DNA from: JBBDWJ01 sp040902925
GTDB lineage: Bacteria; Acidobacteriota; Terriglobia; Bryobacterales; UBA6623
NCBI GenBank assembly: GCA_040902925.1
Contig: JBBDWJ010000349.1
Span: 1-11,235 of the forward strand
Direction: 5' to 3'
DNA length: 11,235 bases
The notes under the pieces were generated by a model. It made no database searches. It was given only the letters and a program-made list of their open reading frames with translations, and had not been told where the DNA came from. Both the position numbers and the translations under genes were made by a program. Positions within the stretch are counted from its first letter, which is position 1. The number at the start of each line of letters is the position of its first letter. Of this stretch, positions 1-6,634 are shown one piece after another.

Positions 1-175
<175 letters not shown>

Positions 176-1486
176 ATGATCAGCAGCTTCGGACTCGATT
201 TCGAGAAGGTAATTGAACGCGCGGTTGCTATTGCCTCGCTTCCGCTGACGCAACTGCAGTCGCAGAAGTCGGTGCTTACGGCCAAGTCGACGTCGCTCGA
301 TTCGATCACCGAGAGTTTCACGGAGCTGCAGACCGCAATCACCTCGCTGAATACGGTGATCGGCTCGGAAAGTCACGTTTCGACGGTCGGCGACGAAACG
401 ATCGCGCGGGTCCATCTCAACGGCAACGTCCTGGCGGCGGATTATTCCATCGACGTCACCGACCTCGGCGCGCGAACCCTTACACTGGGCCTCGACGGGC
501 TGCCCACGGTTGTGGACCCGTTCACCGAATCGGTGAGCGCGGCGACGGATTTCACCCTTTCCGTGGACGGTATTGATTACGTAGTGACGCCCGCGAGCGG
601 TTCGCTGTTCGACCTCGCGGCGGCGATCAATAGCAGCGGCGCGGGCGCCCAGGCGACCGTCGTCAACATCGGCGGCTCGGGCGGCGCGGACTACCGCCTC
701 TCGATTCAGAGCGAAAAATTCGCCGGCGTAACGATTCAACTGAATGATGGCAGCCAGGATCTGCTACAGACTCTGACAACCGGAGCGCCGGTGATCTATA
801 CGGTGAACGGGGTTCCGGCGGGGGGCATTTCGGCCGACAGCCGTACGGTTACGCTGTCGCCGGGCGTCTCGGTGGATCTTCTCAAGGTTGGGGCGACGGA
901 TATCTCGGTTGCCAGGACCGCCAGCAGCGTCGGCGATGCCCTGGAAGGCCTCGTCACTGCCTACAACGCCGCCGTCAGCAAGCTCGATCTGCATCGCGGC
1001 ACCAACGGCGGAATCCTCGGCGGACAAGTCATCGTTTCGTCGCTGTCGCGCGCGCTGTCCGGCGTCATCAACTATGACGCGGGGGCCGGCACCATCCGCA
1101 CGCTGGCCGATCTTGGCATCCAGTTGGATGATGCCGGCCGGCTGACGCTGGATCGCGTCGCCCTCGACGGCAAATCGGCCGACGACGTGCTAGCTTTTCT
1201 CGGCAGCTCGACGGCGGGGTTTCTGCAAGCCGCGGCGGCCGGGATGGATACGGTTCAGAATCCCTCGGAGGGGCTGCTGGCTCTCGAGCAGGAGTCGCTT
1301 GACCGGCAGATTCAACGGCAGAGCCAGCTCATTGCCTCCAACGAGGAACGCATTGAGACGATGCGTGAGAATCTCATTGCCCGCATGTCGGCAGCCGACG
1401 CGCTCGTCGCCGTTCTCGAACAGCAGGCGATCGGCATTCAGGGCCTGTTCGACGCGATGAAGGCCAGCAGGGAGTCGTTACGGTGA
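176..1486 (+). CDS. fliD: Flagellar filament cap protein FliD (hook-associated protein 2)
   Basis: FliD is exported through the flagellar channel and forms the cap under which flagellin subunits fold into the filament. The 436-residue product is close to the usual family size. Residues 3-30 match the FliD N-terminal domain, with a GLD motif followed by a helix and PLTQLQSQ. The middle has the typical pattern of a hypervariable beta-rich domain, then SPGVSVDLL at about 227 and a YNAAV helix. A 'TLADLGIQLDDAGRLTLD' stretch is diagnostic of the family. The last 70 residues form a predicted amphipathic coiled coil, as in the FliD C-terminal domain that packs inside the filament. An in-frame TGA 13 bases upstream makes ATG 176 the first possible start, although no good Shine-Dalgarno sequence precedes it. 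The stop overlaps the next gene by 4 bp (GTGA), indicating translational coupling. The call is firm. Confidence 0.93.
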   Translation: MISSFGLDFEKVIERAVAIASLPLTQLQSQKSVLTAKSTSLDSITESFTELQTAITSLNTVIGSESHVSTVGDETIARVHLNGNVLAADYSIDVTDLGARTLTLGLDGLPTVVDPFTESVSAATDFTLSVDGIDYVVTPASGSLFDLAAAINSSGAGAQATVVNIGGSGGADYRLSIQSEKFAGVTIQLNDGSQDLLQTLTTGAPVIYTVNGVPAGGISADSRTVTLSPGVSVDLLKVGATDISVARTASSVGDALEGLVTAYNAAVSKLDLHRGTNGGILGGQVIVSSLSRALSGVINYDAGAGTIRTLADLGIQLDDAGRLTLDRVALDGKSADDVLAFLGSSTAGFLQAAAAGMDTVQNPSEGLLALEQESLDRQIQRQSQLIASNEERIETMRENLIARMSAADALVAVLEQQAIGIQGLFDAMKASRESLR

Positions 1487-1827
1487 GCGAAATCGGCGCA
1501 TTGCCCGCAGAACAGGCCGCCACCGAGGCGCCGCTTGCCCGCGTGGCGGGGTGCTTGCGCGTCGCCGTCCGCACCGAGAGCTACGAGGAAGTCCCGGCGC
1601 TGCTGGCCGAGCACAACTGTGTCCTCCAGCAGGCGCTGCTGGAAGCTTCGGCCGATCCGGTCGAGACGAAGCGCCTGGCCACGCAGGCCCGCGAAATGCT
1701 CGACTGGGTGAAAGTGAGCGTGCTGGCCAACCGCGCCCACGCGCAGACCAGCCTCAACCGGCTGAGCCACGCCGCCCGGTATATGCCCGCCGCGAGCCCG
1801 GCGAGGACCTGGAAATACCAGGCGTAG
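1483..1827 (+). CDS. Small helical protein coupled to fliD; candidate FliT/FliS-type export chaperone
   Basis: The 114-residue product is mostly helical and charged. Its GTG start overlaps the fliD stop by 4 bp, and GGAG at 1471-1474 lies 8 bases upstream, so translation is probably coupled to fliD. In many bacteria the gene right after fliD encodes the flagellin chaperone FliS or the FliD chaperone FliT. The central pattern (YEEVPALLAEHNCVLQQAL, then a Trp-containing helix near residue 66, then a 'SLNRL..AARYMP' segment) resembles short FliT/FlgN-like helical chaperones more than canonical FliS. I do not recognise a diagnostic motif. Position and architecture support a chaperone for FliD or flagellin, but this is inference. 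Alternatively it is a lineage-specific flagellar protein. That it is a real gene is fairly secure; the function is not. Confidence 0.6.
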   Translation: MSEIGALPAEQAATEAPLARVAGCLRVAVRTESYEEVPALLAEHNCVLQQALLEASADPVETKRLATQAREMLDWVKVSVLANRAHAQTSLNRLSHAARYMPAASPARTWKYQA

Positions 1828-2026
1828 CCCGCCAGGAATCTTTCGAACCAGGCCGGCGGCCCGCCAGATGCGGCTGCGTCGCCGGAACCGCCCTTCGCGC
1901 GGCGAAATCTCAACGCCTCCCCGGCGTGCGTGATGAATTGTCGCTACTGCCTCCCGCTAACCCATTGAAAATCGCCATGTTTGTTTGGCATCCCAGATGC
2001 TCCTTGGGGAGCGGGGGAAAGCCACC
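1828..2026. other. 199-bp intergenic region between the fliD unit and the basal-body operon
   Basis: No gene is supported here. Two weak dyads are visible: TTCGC-gcg-GCGAA at 1894-1906, and a longer-range CCGGCG/CGCCGG pair at about 1854-1885. Either could act in ending the fliD transcript, but neither has a T-tract. The right part carries the sigma-54-type promoter and the flgB ribosome binding site. This is the longest unassigned interval between flagellar genes in the window, fitting a boundary between two transcription units. Confidence 0.6.
1986..2001 (+). promoter_or_regulatory. Candidate sigma-54 (RpoN) -24/-12 promoter upstream of flgB
   Basis: The sequence TGGCATCCCAGATGCT matches the sigma-54 consensus TGGCAC-N5-TTGCW at nearly all key bases. 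The invariant GG (1987-1988) and GC (1999-2000) are separated by exactly 10 bases, the required spacing. Transcription would start near 2012, leaving a leader of about 15 bases that still contains the flgB ribosome binding site. Sigma-54 control of rod and basal-body genes is known in several flagellated phyla. The same bases form a small dyad (GCATC-cca-GATGC), partly expected from the consensus itself. No enhancer-binding protein site was identified. Confidence 0.6.
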
Positions 2027-2365
2027 ATGCTCGACGGCATCGGCGCGAACATCGAACGATACATGGATCTCGTCAGTCTCCGCCAGAAGTTGGTGGCGGG
2101 GAATATCGCCAACGCGGATACCCCTGGTTATACGACCAAAGACATAGATTTCCAGGCGGAGTTGCAATCCGCGATGGAAGCCCGCGACGCCGGCATCGTC
2201 GAAAGAACCGACCTGCCCGCCAAAAGCGACGGCAACAACGTCAGCATCGACCGCGAAGCGCGGCTGCTGTCGGAGAACGCGCTGCGCTTCAGCGTCGCCT
2301 CGCAGTTCGCTCGCGGGGCTCTGCAGGCGGTTCGGTCGGCGATCAACGGCGGGAGGAACACATGA
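2027..2365 (+). CDS. flgB: Flagellar proximal rod protein FlgB
   Basis: FlgB is a rod subunit at the base of the periplasmic drive shaft, exported by the flagellar type III system and assembled on FliE and the MS ring. The 112-residue product has the family signature early on: LRQKLVAGNIANADTPGY, close to the N-terminal 'flagella basal body rod' motif. It also has the conserved DGNNV segment near residue 70 and a C-terminal helix that would pair with the N-terminal one. It is a little shorter than the roughly 130-residue norm. The reading frame stays open further left, to TTG 1985 and ATG 1997. I prefer ATG 2027 because it gives the family-typical N-terminus, is preceded by a G/A-rich ribosome binding site (GGGGGAAAG at about 2012-2020), and lies downstream of the predicted sigma-54 start site. 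It overlaps flgC by 4 bp (ATGA). Confidence 0.95.
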   Translation: MLDGIGANIERYMDLVSLRQKLVAGNIANADTPGYTTKDIDFQAELQSAMEARDAGIVERTDLPAKSDGNNVSIDREARLLSENALRFSVASQFARGALQAVRSAINGGRNT

Positions 2366-2799
2366 GTCTGTTCTCGGTGTTATCGGTCAGCGCCTCCGGC
2401 ATGCAGGTGCAGCGCACGCGCGCTGAGCTGCTGGCGGAGAACCTTGCCAACGCGGAGACGACGCGTACGCCGGAAGGCGGCGCCTATCGCCGTAAGGACG
2501 CTGTTTTCGCGAGCACCTCGGTCAACTCGCCGTTTTCGTCGGCCTTCGACGCTGCGATGCGTCCCGAGGTGATGGGCGTGGAAGTGAGCGAGGTGGTCTC
2601 GGACACTCGCGAGCCGGACCGCCGCTACATGCCCAATCATCCCGACGCGGACAAAAGCGGCTACGTGGATTTCCCGCGCGTGAATCCGGCGGAGGACATG
2701 GTCGATTTGATGGGAGCGGCGCGCAACTACGAGGCGAACGTTGCGGCCATCTCGGCGATCAAAGACATGATTCACCGCTCGCTGGACCTGTTCCGATAA
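2362..2799 (+). CDS. flgC: Flagellar proximal rod protein FlgC
   Basis: FlgC is the second proximal rod subunit and assembles next to FlgB. The 145-residue product starts with the family signature: VSASGMQVQRTRAELLAENLANAETTRT corresponds to the conserved 'ISASGL..QR.R....A.NiANA.TTRT' motif, at about residues 9-36. The middle contains the usual 'Y.PNHPDADKSGYVDFPRVNP' stretch (about residues 91-111). The C-terminus has the 'M..ARNYEANVAAI...K.M..R.LDL' helix that closes the rod fold. ATG 2362 is preceded by an excellent ribosome binding site (GGGAGG at 2351-2356) and overlaps the flgB stop by 4 bp, as expected for two partners made in fixed proportion. Length is normal. Confidence 0.97.
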   Translation: MSLFSVLSVSASGMQVQRTRAELLAENLANAETTRTPEGGAYRRKDAVFASTSVNSPFSSAFDAAMRPEVMGVEVSEVVSDTREPDRRYMPNHPDADKSGYVDFPRVNPAEDMVDLMGAARNYEANVAAISAIKDMIHRSLDLFR

Positions 2800-2847
2800 A
2801 GGCGCGGGTTCGTGATTCCCTTGCCATAGCGAAGAAGAAGCCGGGTT

Positions 2848-3144
2848 ATGACTGCACCGATCGGACCCATACGCCCAATCCCTATAGCGGAGCCGTCCAC
2901 GCCGGCCGTCGGTCAGGCGAAGCCGGGCGAGTTCGGGTCGCTGCTCGACAAGGCGATTTCGCAGGTCGAGGATTCGCGGCATATGGCCAATGACAAAGTG
3001 GCGCGATTTCTCGACGGCAAACCGGAAGAACTTCATTCGGTGGTGTTGACCGCGCAACGCGCTCAACTGGAGTTTGAGCTGTTTCTGGAAGTGCGCAACA
3101 AGGTTGTACAGGCATATCAGGAAATCATGCGCATGCAGGTTTAG
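2848..3144 (+). CDS. fliE: Flagellar hook-basal body adaptor FliE
   Basis: FliE joins the MS ring (FliF) to the proximal rod and is among the first proteins exported. The 98-residue product has a short Pro/Ile-rich N-terminus and then 'FGSLLDKAISQVEDS', the usual amphipathic helix (about residues 29-43). It ends with 'LEFELFLEVRNKVVQAYQEIMRMQV', an almost textbook FliE C-terminus (residues 74-98). Upstream of ATG 2848 there is only a weak A/G-rich binding site (GAAGAAGAAG). The flgB-flgC-fliE-fliF order is the widespread one, and the gene lies 48 bp after flgC. After its stop there is a perfect 10-bp palindrome (GCCGGCCGGC, 3155-3164), and then the assembly gap. Confidence 0.96.
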   Translation: MTAPIGPIRPIPIAEPSTPAVGQAKPGEFGSLLDKAISQVEDSRHMANDKVARFLDGKPEELHSVVLTAQRAQLEFELFLEVRNKVVQAYQEIMRMQV

Positions 3145-3180
3145 GCAAGGGTCGGCCGGCCGGCGTGCGAACCCAAAGAA

Positions 3181-3190
3181 NNNNNNNNNN
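3181..3190. other. 10-N assembly gap between fliE and fliF
   Basis: Ten undetermined bases join two contigs. The hexamer AAAGAA stands immediately before (3175-3180) and after (3191-3196) the Ns. The two contig ends may therefore overlap by these bases, in which case little or no sequence is really missing. The gap lies between genes and breaks no supported reading frame. The true fliE-fliF distance is unknown. Confidence 0.95.
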
Positions 3191-3264
3191 AAAGAATTTC
3201 GTTTTTGCGGAGCGGGTAATTATCCCCGTTCAGGCCTGGGCCGGATGAGCGGAGTGGGGGAGAG

Positions 3265-4950
3265 ATGGGGCAACTGAAGCAACTGTACGGGTCATTGTCG
3301 AGTACACACCGCACGGGTATCGTCGCGGCGGTCGTCGTGAGTTTGGCCGTGCTGGGATTGATTCGCTGGCAGACGGCCGCAAGTTTCAAGCCGCTGTACA
3401 CGTCGCTCTCGCCCGAAGACGCCGGCGCGGTAGTCCAAAAGCTCAAAGAAACAGGCATCGAGTATCAGTTGGGCGACAACGGCACGACGATACTCGTGCC
3501 CGTTGACCACGTCGCCGAGTCGCGGCTCGACATGGCGCTGGCGGGGCTGCCGAAGTCCGGACGCATTGGGTTTGAACTTTTCGACCGCACCAACCTGGGC
3601 GTCACCGAGTTCGCCGAGCACATCAACTATCAACGCGCGCTCGAAGGCGAACTGGAACGTTCGGTGATGAGCCTGGCCGAAGTGGAGCAGGCGCGGGTTC
3701 ACATCACACTGGCGAAGGACTCGGTGTTTACGCGGTCGCGCGAACCCGCGAAGGCGAGCGTGTTGCTCAAGCTTCGTCCGGGAGTTCAGCTCGAGCCTCG
3801 CAGTGTCGTGGCCGTCAGCCACCTGATTTCGGCGGCCGTAGAGGGACTGTCCCCACAGGCGGTTTCGGTTCTCGACATGAACGGCAACCTGCTCAGCCGG
3901 CCGCGCAGCGCCAGCTCCGACGACGGATCGAACGCTTCGACAATCTACGCCGAATACCAGCAATCGCTCGAAAAGAGCTTGACCGAGAAAGTCAACGCCA
4001 CGCTCGAACCGCTGCTTGGACCGGGGCGGTTCCGGGCGGGGGTTTCGGTGGAATGTGATTTCACGTCGAGTGAGCAGAGCGAGGAAGTCTACAACCCCGA
4101 ACAGTCCGTGATTACCAGCTCGCATGTAACCGAGGAATCCAACGGCGGCGGCGGTGCAATGGCTTCGACGGGAATGCCGGGCACTGCTTCAGCGCTGCCG
4201 CGGCCGCGCCCCGAAACCGGTCCGGCGGGTTCCGGGATTTCGCGGCGCAGCGAGAACACGACCTATCAGGCATCGCGAACCGTGCGGCGGACCACCACGC
4301 CGCAGGGAAGCGTGAAGAAAATCTCCGCCGCCGTGCTGGTCGACTACGCGTTTGAGTCCGAGGGTGAAGGTGAGGACCAAAAACGAACTCTGCGGCCGCG
4401 CGCTCCCGAGAAGATGGAAGCCATTCGCGAGCTGGTGGCGGCGGCCATCGGCCTCGACACCGAGCGCGGCGACCAGCTCATCGTCCAGACTCTGCCGTTT
4501 GAGATGACGCTGCAGTTGCAGAATCAAGATCTGCAAATGAATGCGCCCGGCGCGGATACGACCCAGGCTCCGATCCTCGAGCGTTTGCAGCAGGAGCCCA
4601 TGCTCATGGTTGTCGCCGGCGCGGCAGTTTTGTTGCTGATCGGTGGCGCGGTGTGGTTCATGAAGCGTTCCCGCAAGAAACCATCCGCCGAAATGCAAGC
4701 GAAACAGGCCGCGCTTGCGGCCGCGGCCGCGCAGGCCTCGGCGGTCGAACCGGCGCACCACGAGGGCGCGGCGAGGGTCGCCCATTCCTCTCCCGCAGCC
4801 AGCCTTGCCGCGGGAGGCACGGCAGTTCCGCGGCTGCTCAGCGCGAGACACGAGACATTGGTTCGAGAGGCGCAAGATATCGTCACCAAAGACCGCGAGC
4901 TTTCGGCCGGCATTATTCAGGGATGGCTTGTTGAGGAGGCGCAGCAGTGA
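3265..4950 (+). CDS. fliF: Flagellar MS-ring protein FliF
   Basis: FliF oligomerises in the inner membrane into the MS ring, the base on which rod, rotor and export apparatus are built. The 561-residue product has the full family layout. A first membrane helix is at about 18-34. The periplasmic YscJ/FliF-type domain is at about 40-210, including FKPLYTSLSPEDA and the conserved 'GFELFDRTNLGVTEFAEHINYQRALEGELERS' region. The FliF C-terminal periplasmic domain is at about 225-415, with a variable Gly/Pro-rich insertion at 293-325. A second membrane helix is at about 445-466, followed by basic KRSRKK. A cytoplasmic Ala-rich linker (481-522) leads to a terminal helix (about 523-561) in the position of the FliG-binding segment. 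ATG 3265 follows a G-rich binding site (GGAG 3251-3254, GGGGGAG 3256-3262). The stop overlaps fliG by 4 bp, which fits the tight FliF-FliG partnership. Length is normal. Confidence 0.98.
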   Translation: MGQLKQLYGSLSSTHRTGIVAAVVVSLAVLGLIRWQTAASFKPLYTSLSPEDAGAVVQKLKETGIEYQLGDNGTTILVPVDHVAESRLDMALAGLPKSGRIGFELFDRTNLGVTEFAEHINYQRALEGELERSVMSLAEVEQARVHITLAKDSVFTRSREPAKASVLLKLRPGVQLEPRSVVAVSHLISAAVEGLSPQAVSVLDMNGNLLSRPRSASSDDGSNASTIYAEYQQSLEKSLTEKVNATLEPLLGPGRFRAGVSVECDFTSSEQSEEVYNPEQSVITSSHVTEESNGGGGAMASTGMPGTASALPRPRPETGPAGSGISRRSENTTYQASRTVRRTTTPQGSVKKISAAVLVDYAFESEGEGEDQKRTLRPRAPEKMEAIRELVAAAIGLDTERGDQLIVQTLPFEMTLQLQNQDLQMNAPGADTTQAPILERLQQEPMLMVVAGAAVLLLIGGAVWFMKRSRKKPSAEMQAKQAALAAAAAQASAVEPAHHEGAARVAHSSPAASLAAGGTAVPRLLSARHETLVREAQDIVTKDRELSAGIIQGWLVEEAQQ

Positions 4951-5978
4951 CCGCCGCCGTTGTGGAACAGGAACGCACCGTGGGAGCAACCAAGAGCGCC
5001 ATCCTGCTGCTGAGCCTGGGGTACGAACAGTGCGCCGAGGTGCTGAAACTGCTCAGCGACGAGCAAGTGCGGCAGATCAGCGAGGCAATCGCGGAGCTGG
5101 GCGAGATCACTCCCGAGCAGACCGAGACGGTGCTCGAAGAATTTGTGCGCAACAGCGGCTATGGCGCCAGCGGCACGAGCGGAGGATTGGCCCGGGCGCG
5201 GCGCATCCTGGCGGCGGCGTTCGGCCAGGAAGTCGCCCGCAAAATGATGGAAAGGCTGCCGCTGAAGGCGCGCAAGAACGCTGTCGACTTCTCATCGCTG
5301 GACGAGACCGAACCCGAGCGGCTGGCGAATTTTCTCAGCTCTGAGCACCCGCAGACGATCGCGCTTGTTCTTGCCCATCTGAAATCGGAAAAGGCGTCGC
5401 AGGTATTGGCGCTGCTGCCCGAGGAACTGCGCGTTGAAGTGACCTTGAGGCTCGCCTCGCTCGACGCGGCTTCGCCCGAAGTTGTCGGCCGCATCGCGCA
5501 GGTTCTCGACCAGAAAGTCAAAGCGCTTGGCAAGCGGAGGCGCGGCAAGGCCGCCGGGGGCGCGCGTGTCGTGGCGGACATGCTGAATCATATCGATCCT
5601 GCCATGACGGAGCTGATCCTCGGTCAAGTCGAACAGAGAGACGAAAAGACCGCCAAGAAGGTTCGCGACATGCTCTTCGTGTTCGAGAATCTTCTGCAGC
5701 TTGACGACAAGGGTCTCAAGGAGCTCGTTGGCAAGGTGGACCGCAAGGTCATGACGATGGCGCTGAAGGGAACCAGCGAGGAATTGCAGTCCCACATCTA
5801 CGCCACGATGTCGAAACGCGGTTCCGAGATGATGCGCGAAGACATGGAGGCGCTTGGCCCCGTGAAAATCCGCGAAGTCGAGGCCGCGCAGCAGCAGGTC
5901 ATCGAGATCGCGCGAGGCCTCGAGAAGGAAGGGCTGTTGAGTCTTTCGGGTTCCGAGTCGGAGGAGTATGTCCTCTAG
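4947..5978 (+). CDS. fliG: Flagellar motor switch protein FliG
   Basis: FliG forms the rotor ring on the cytoplasmic face of the MS ring and converts ion flow through the stators into rotation. The 343-residue product has the N-terminal FliF-binding domain, a middle domain with the invariant EHPQTIA motif (133-139), a Gly-Gly hinge (204-205), and the C-terminal torque domain with MLFVFENLLQLDD (242-254). Aligning by eye to E. coli FliG, the torque-helix charges are kept: K274, R291, E298, D299 and K307 stand where E. coli has Lys, Arg, Asp, Asp and Arg, so two are conservative swaps. A basic stretch before the hinge (KALGKRRRGK, 192-201) looks more charged than usual. The GTG start at 4947 overlaps the fliF stop by 4 bp and has a strong GAGGAGG site 7 bases upstream. 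The gene overlaps fliH by 11 bp. Confidence 0.98.
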   Translation: MTAAVVEQERTVGATKSAILLLSLGYEQCAEVLKLLSDEQVRQISEAIAELGEITPEQTETVLEEFVRNSGYGASGTSGGLARARRILAAAFGQEVARKMMERLPLKARKNAVDFSSLDETEPERLANFLSSEHPQTIALVLAHLKSEKASQVLALLPEELRVEVTLRLASLDAASPEVVGRIAQVLDQKVKALGKRRRGKAAGGARVVADMLNHIDPAMTELILGQVEQRDEKTAKKVRDMLFVFENLLQLDDKGLKELVGKVDRKVMTMALKGTSEELQSHIYATMSKRGSEMMREDMEALGPVKIREVEAAQQQVIEIARGLEKEGLLSLSGSESEEYVL

Positions 5979-6633
5979 GATCCTGCGCGGAAATTTCGAC
6001 GCCAAGGTGACGCCGTTGGGCTGGCCCAGCGCGAGTGGCACGAGCGGCGCGGCGGTTACGTCGGCCGTTTCTGCCGTTTCTGCCGTTTCGGTGCGCCGGC
6101 GTGGCGGCTCCCTGCAGCCTGGCGTTGAGATCAGTGTTCCTGAACAGATCCGCCAAGCCTATGCGCAAGGTCTTCAAGAAGGCCAGGAATCGGAACAAAA
6201 ACAACACGCGATCGAGGTGCGGCCTCTCATCGAGAGGCTGACGGAAACGCTGGCCGCCTTCGCCGAGCTGCGCACCCGCATCCGCCGCGAGAGCGAAGAG
6301 GAGCTCGTCGAGCTATCCATCGCGATCGCGAAACGGGTTTTGCACCGCGAGCTAACAGTCGATCCGGAAACGGTGAAGGGGCTCGTGAAGGTTGCCTTTG
6401 ACCGCATCGGATCTCGCGAGCTCAACCGCGTGCGCGTTCATCCCACGCACAGCAGCCTGGTGAAGTCGTTCGTCGAGAAAGCTTGCCCCAACAGGCCCGT
6501 GGAAGTTGTGGCCGATTCGGCGATGGGACCCGGCGACGTGGTGTTCGAGACCGAGCGCGGCGACCTCGACGCTTCGGTGGATTCCCAACTGGAAGAGATT
6601 CGGCGCGGCTTGGCCGATCGGCTGGAGGTTTAA
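5968..6633 (+). CDS. fliH: Flagellar export ATPase regulator FliH
   Basis: FliH dimerises, binds the ATPase FliI and tethers it to the rotor and export gate. It corresponds to the peripheral stalk of F/V-type ATPases. The 221-residue product starts with MSSRILRG, the short conserved N-terminus of many FliH proteins. A low-complexity segment (21-50) with three Ala-Val-Ser repeats follows, then 'AYAQGLQEGQESE' (64-76), which recalls the GxxxG-type helix of the family. A long charged coiled coil spans about 77-135. The C-terminal domain ends with 'MGPGDVVFETERGDLDASVD' and 'QLEEIRRGL', typical of FliH/HrpE. ATG 5968 lies inside the fliG end (11-bp overlap). The GGAGGAG preceding it sits very close to the ATG, so the spacing is tight and the start slightly less certain. 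fliI follows after one base. Confidence 0.9.
   Translation: MSSRILRGNFDAKVTPLGWPSASGTSGAAVTSAVSAVSAVSVRRRGGSLQPGVEISVPEQIRQAYAQGLQEGQESEQKQHAIEVRPLIERLTETLAAFAELRTRIRRESEEELVELSIAIAKRVLHRELTVDPETVKGLVKVAFDRIGSRELNRVRVHPTHSSLVKSFVEKACPNRPVEVVADSAMGPGDVVFETERGDLDASVDSQLEEIRRGLADRLEV
6064..6090 (+). repeat. Three 9-bp tandem repeats inside fliH (Ala-Val-Ser)
   Basis: GCCGTTTCT occurs three times in direct succession, the last copy differing in its final base. It is in frame with fliH and encodes AVS-AVS-AVS at residues 33-41, inside the low-complexity N-terminal linker. The near identity at codon level points to recent slippage rather than selection on protein sequence. The copy number may vary between strains. 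Confidence 0.9.
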
Positions 6634-6634
6634 G

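Noticed and set aside
1985..2026. Upstream extension of flgB to TTG 1985 or ATG 1997
   Set aside because: The extra residues do not resemble the family N-terminus and would lie within or upstream of the predicted promoter; ATG 2027 has the better ribosome binding site.
1551..2147. Open frame of 198 codons across the fliD-downstream gene and intergenic region
   Set aside because: It overlaps two well-supported genes out of frame, is Arg/Pro-rich as expected for shadow frames in GC-rich DNA, and lacks a start context.
3155..3164. Perfect palindrome GCCGGCCGGC after fliE as a terminator
   Set aside because: It has no loop and no T-tract, and such palindromes are frequent in GC-rich DNA.
3074..3277. 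Open frame running through the N gap
   Set aside because: It contains undetermined codons, overlaps fliE out of frame and has no recognisable sequence.
3292..4989. Long minus-strand frames opposite fliF (277 and 266 codons)
   Set aside because: They are antisense to a certain gene, have Arg/His-rich shadow composition and no ribosome binding site; high GC content explains their length.
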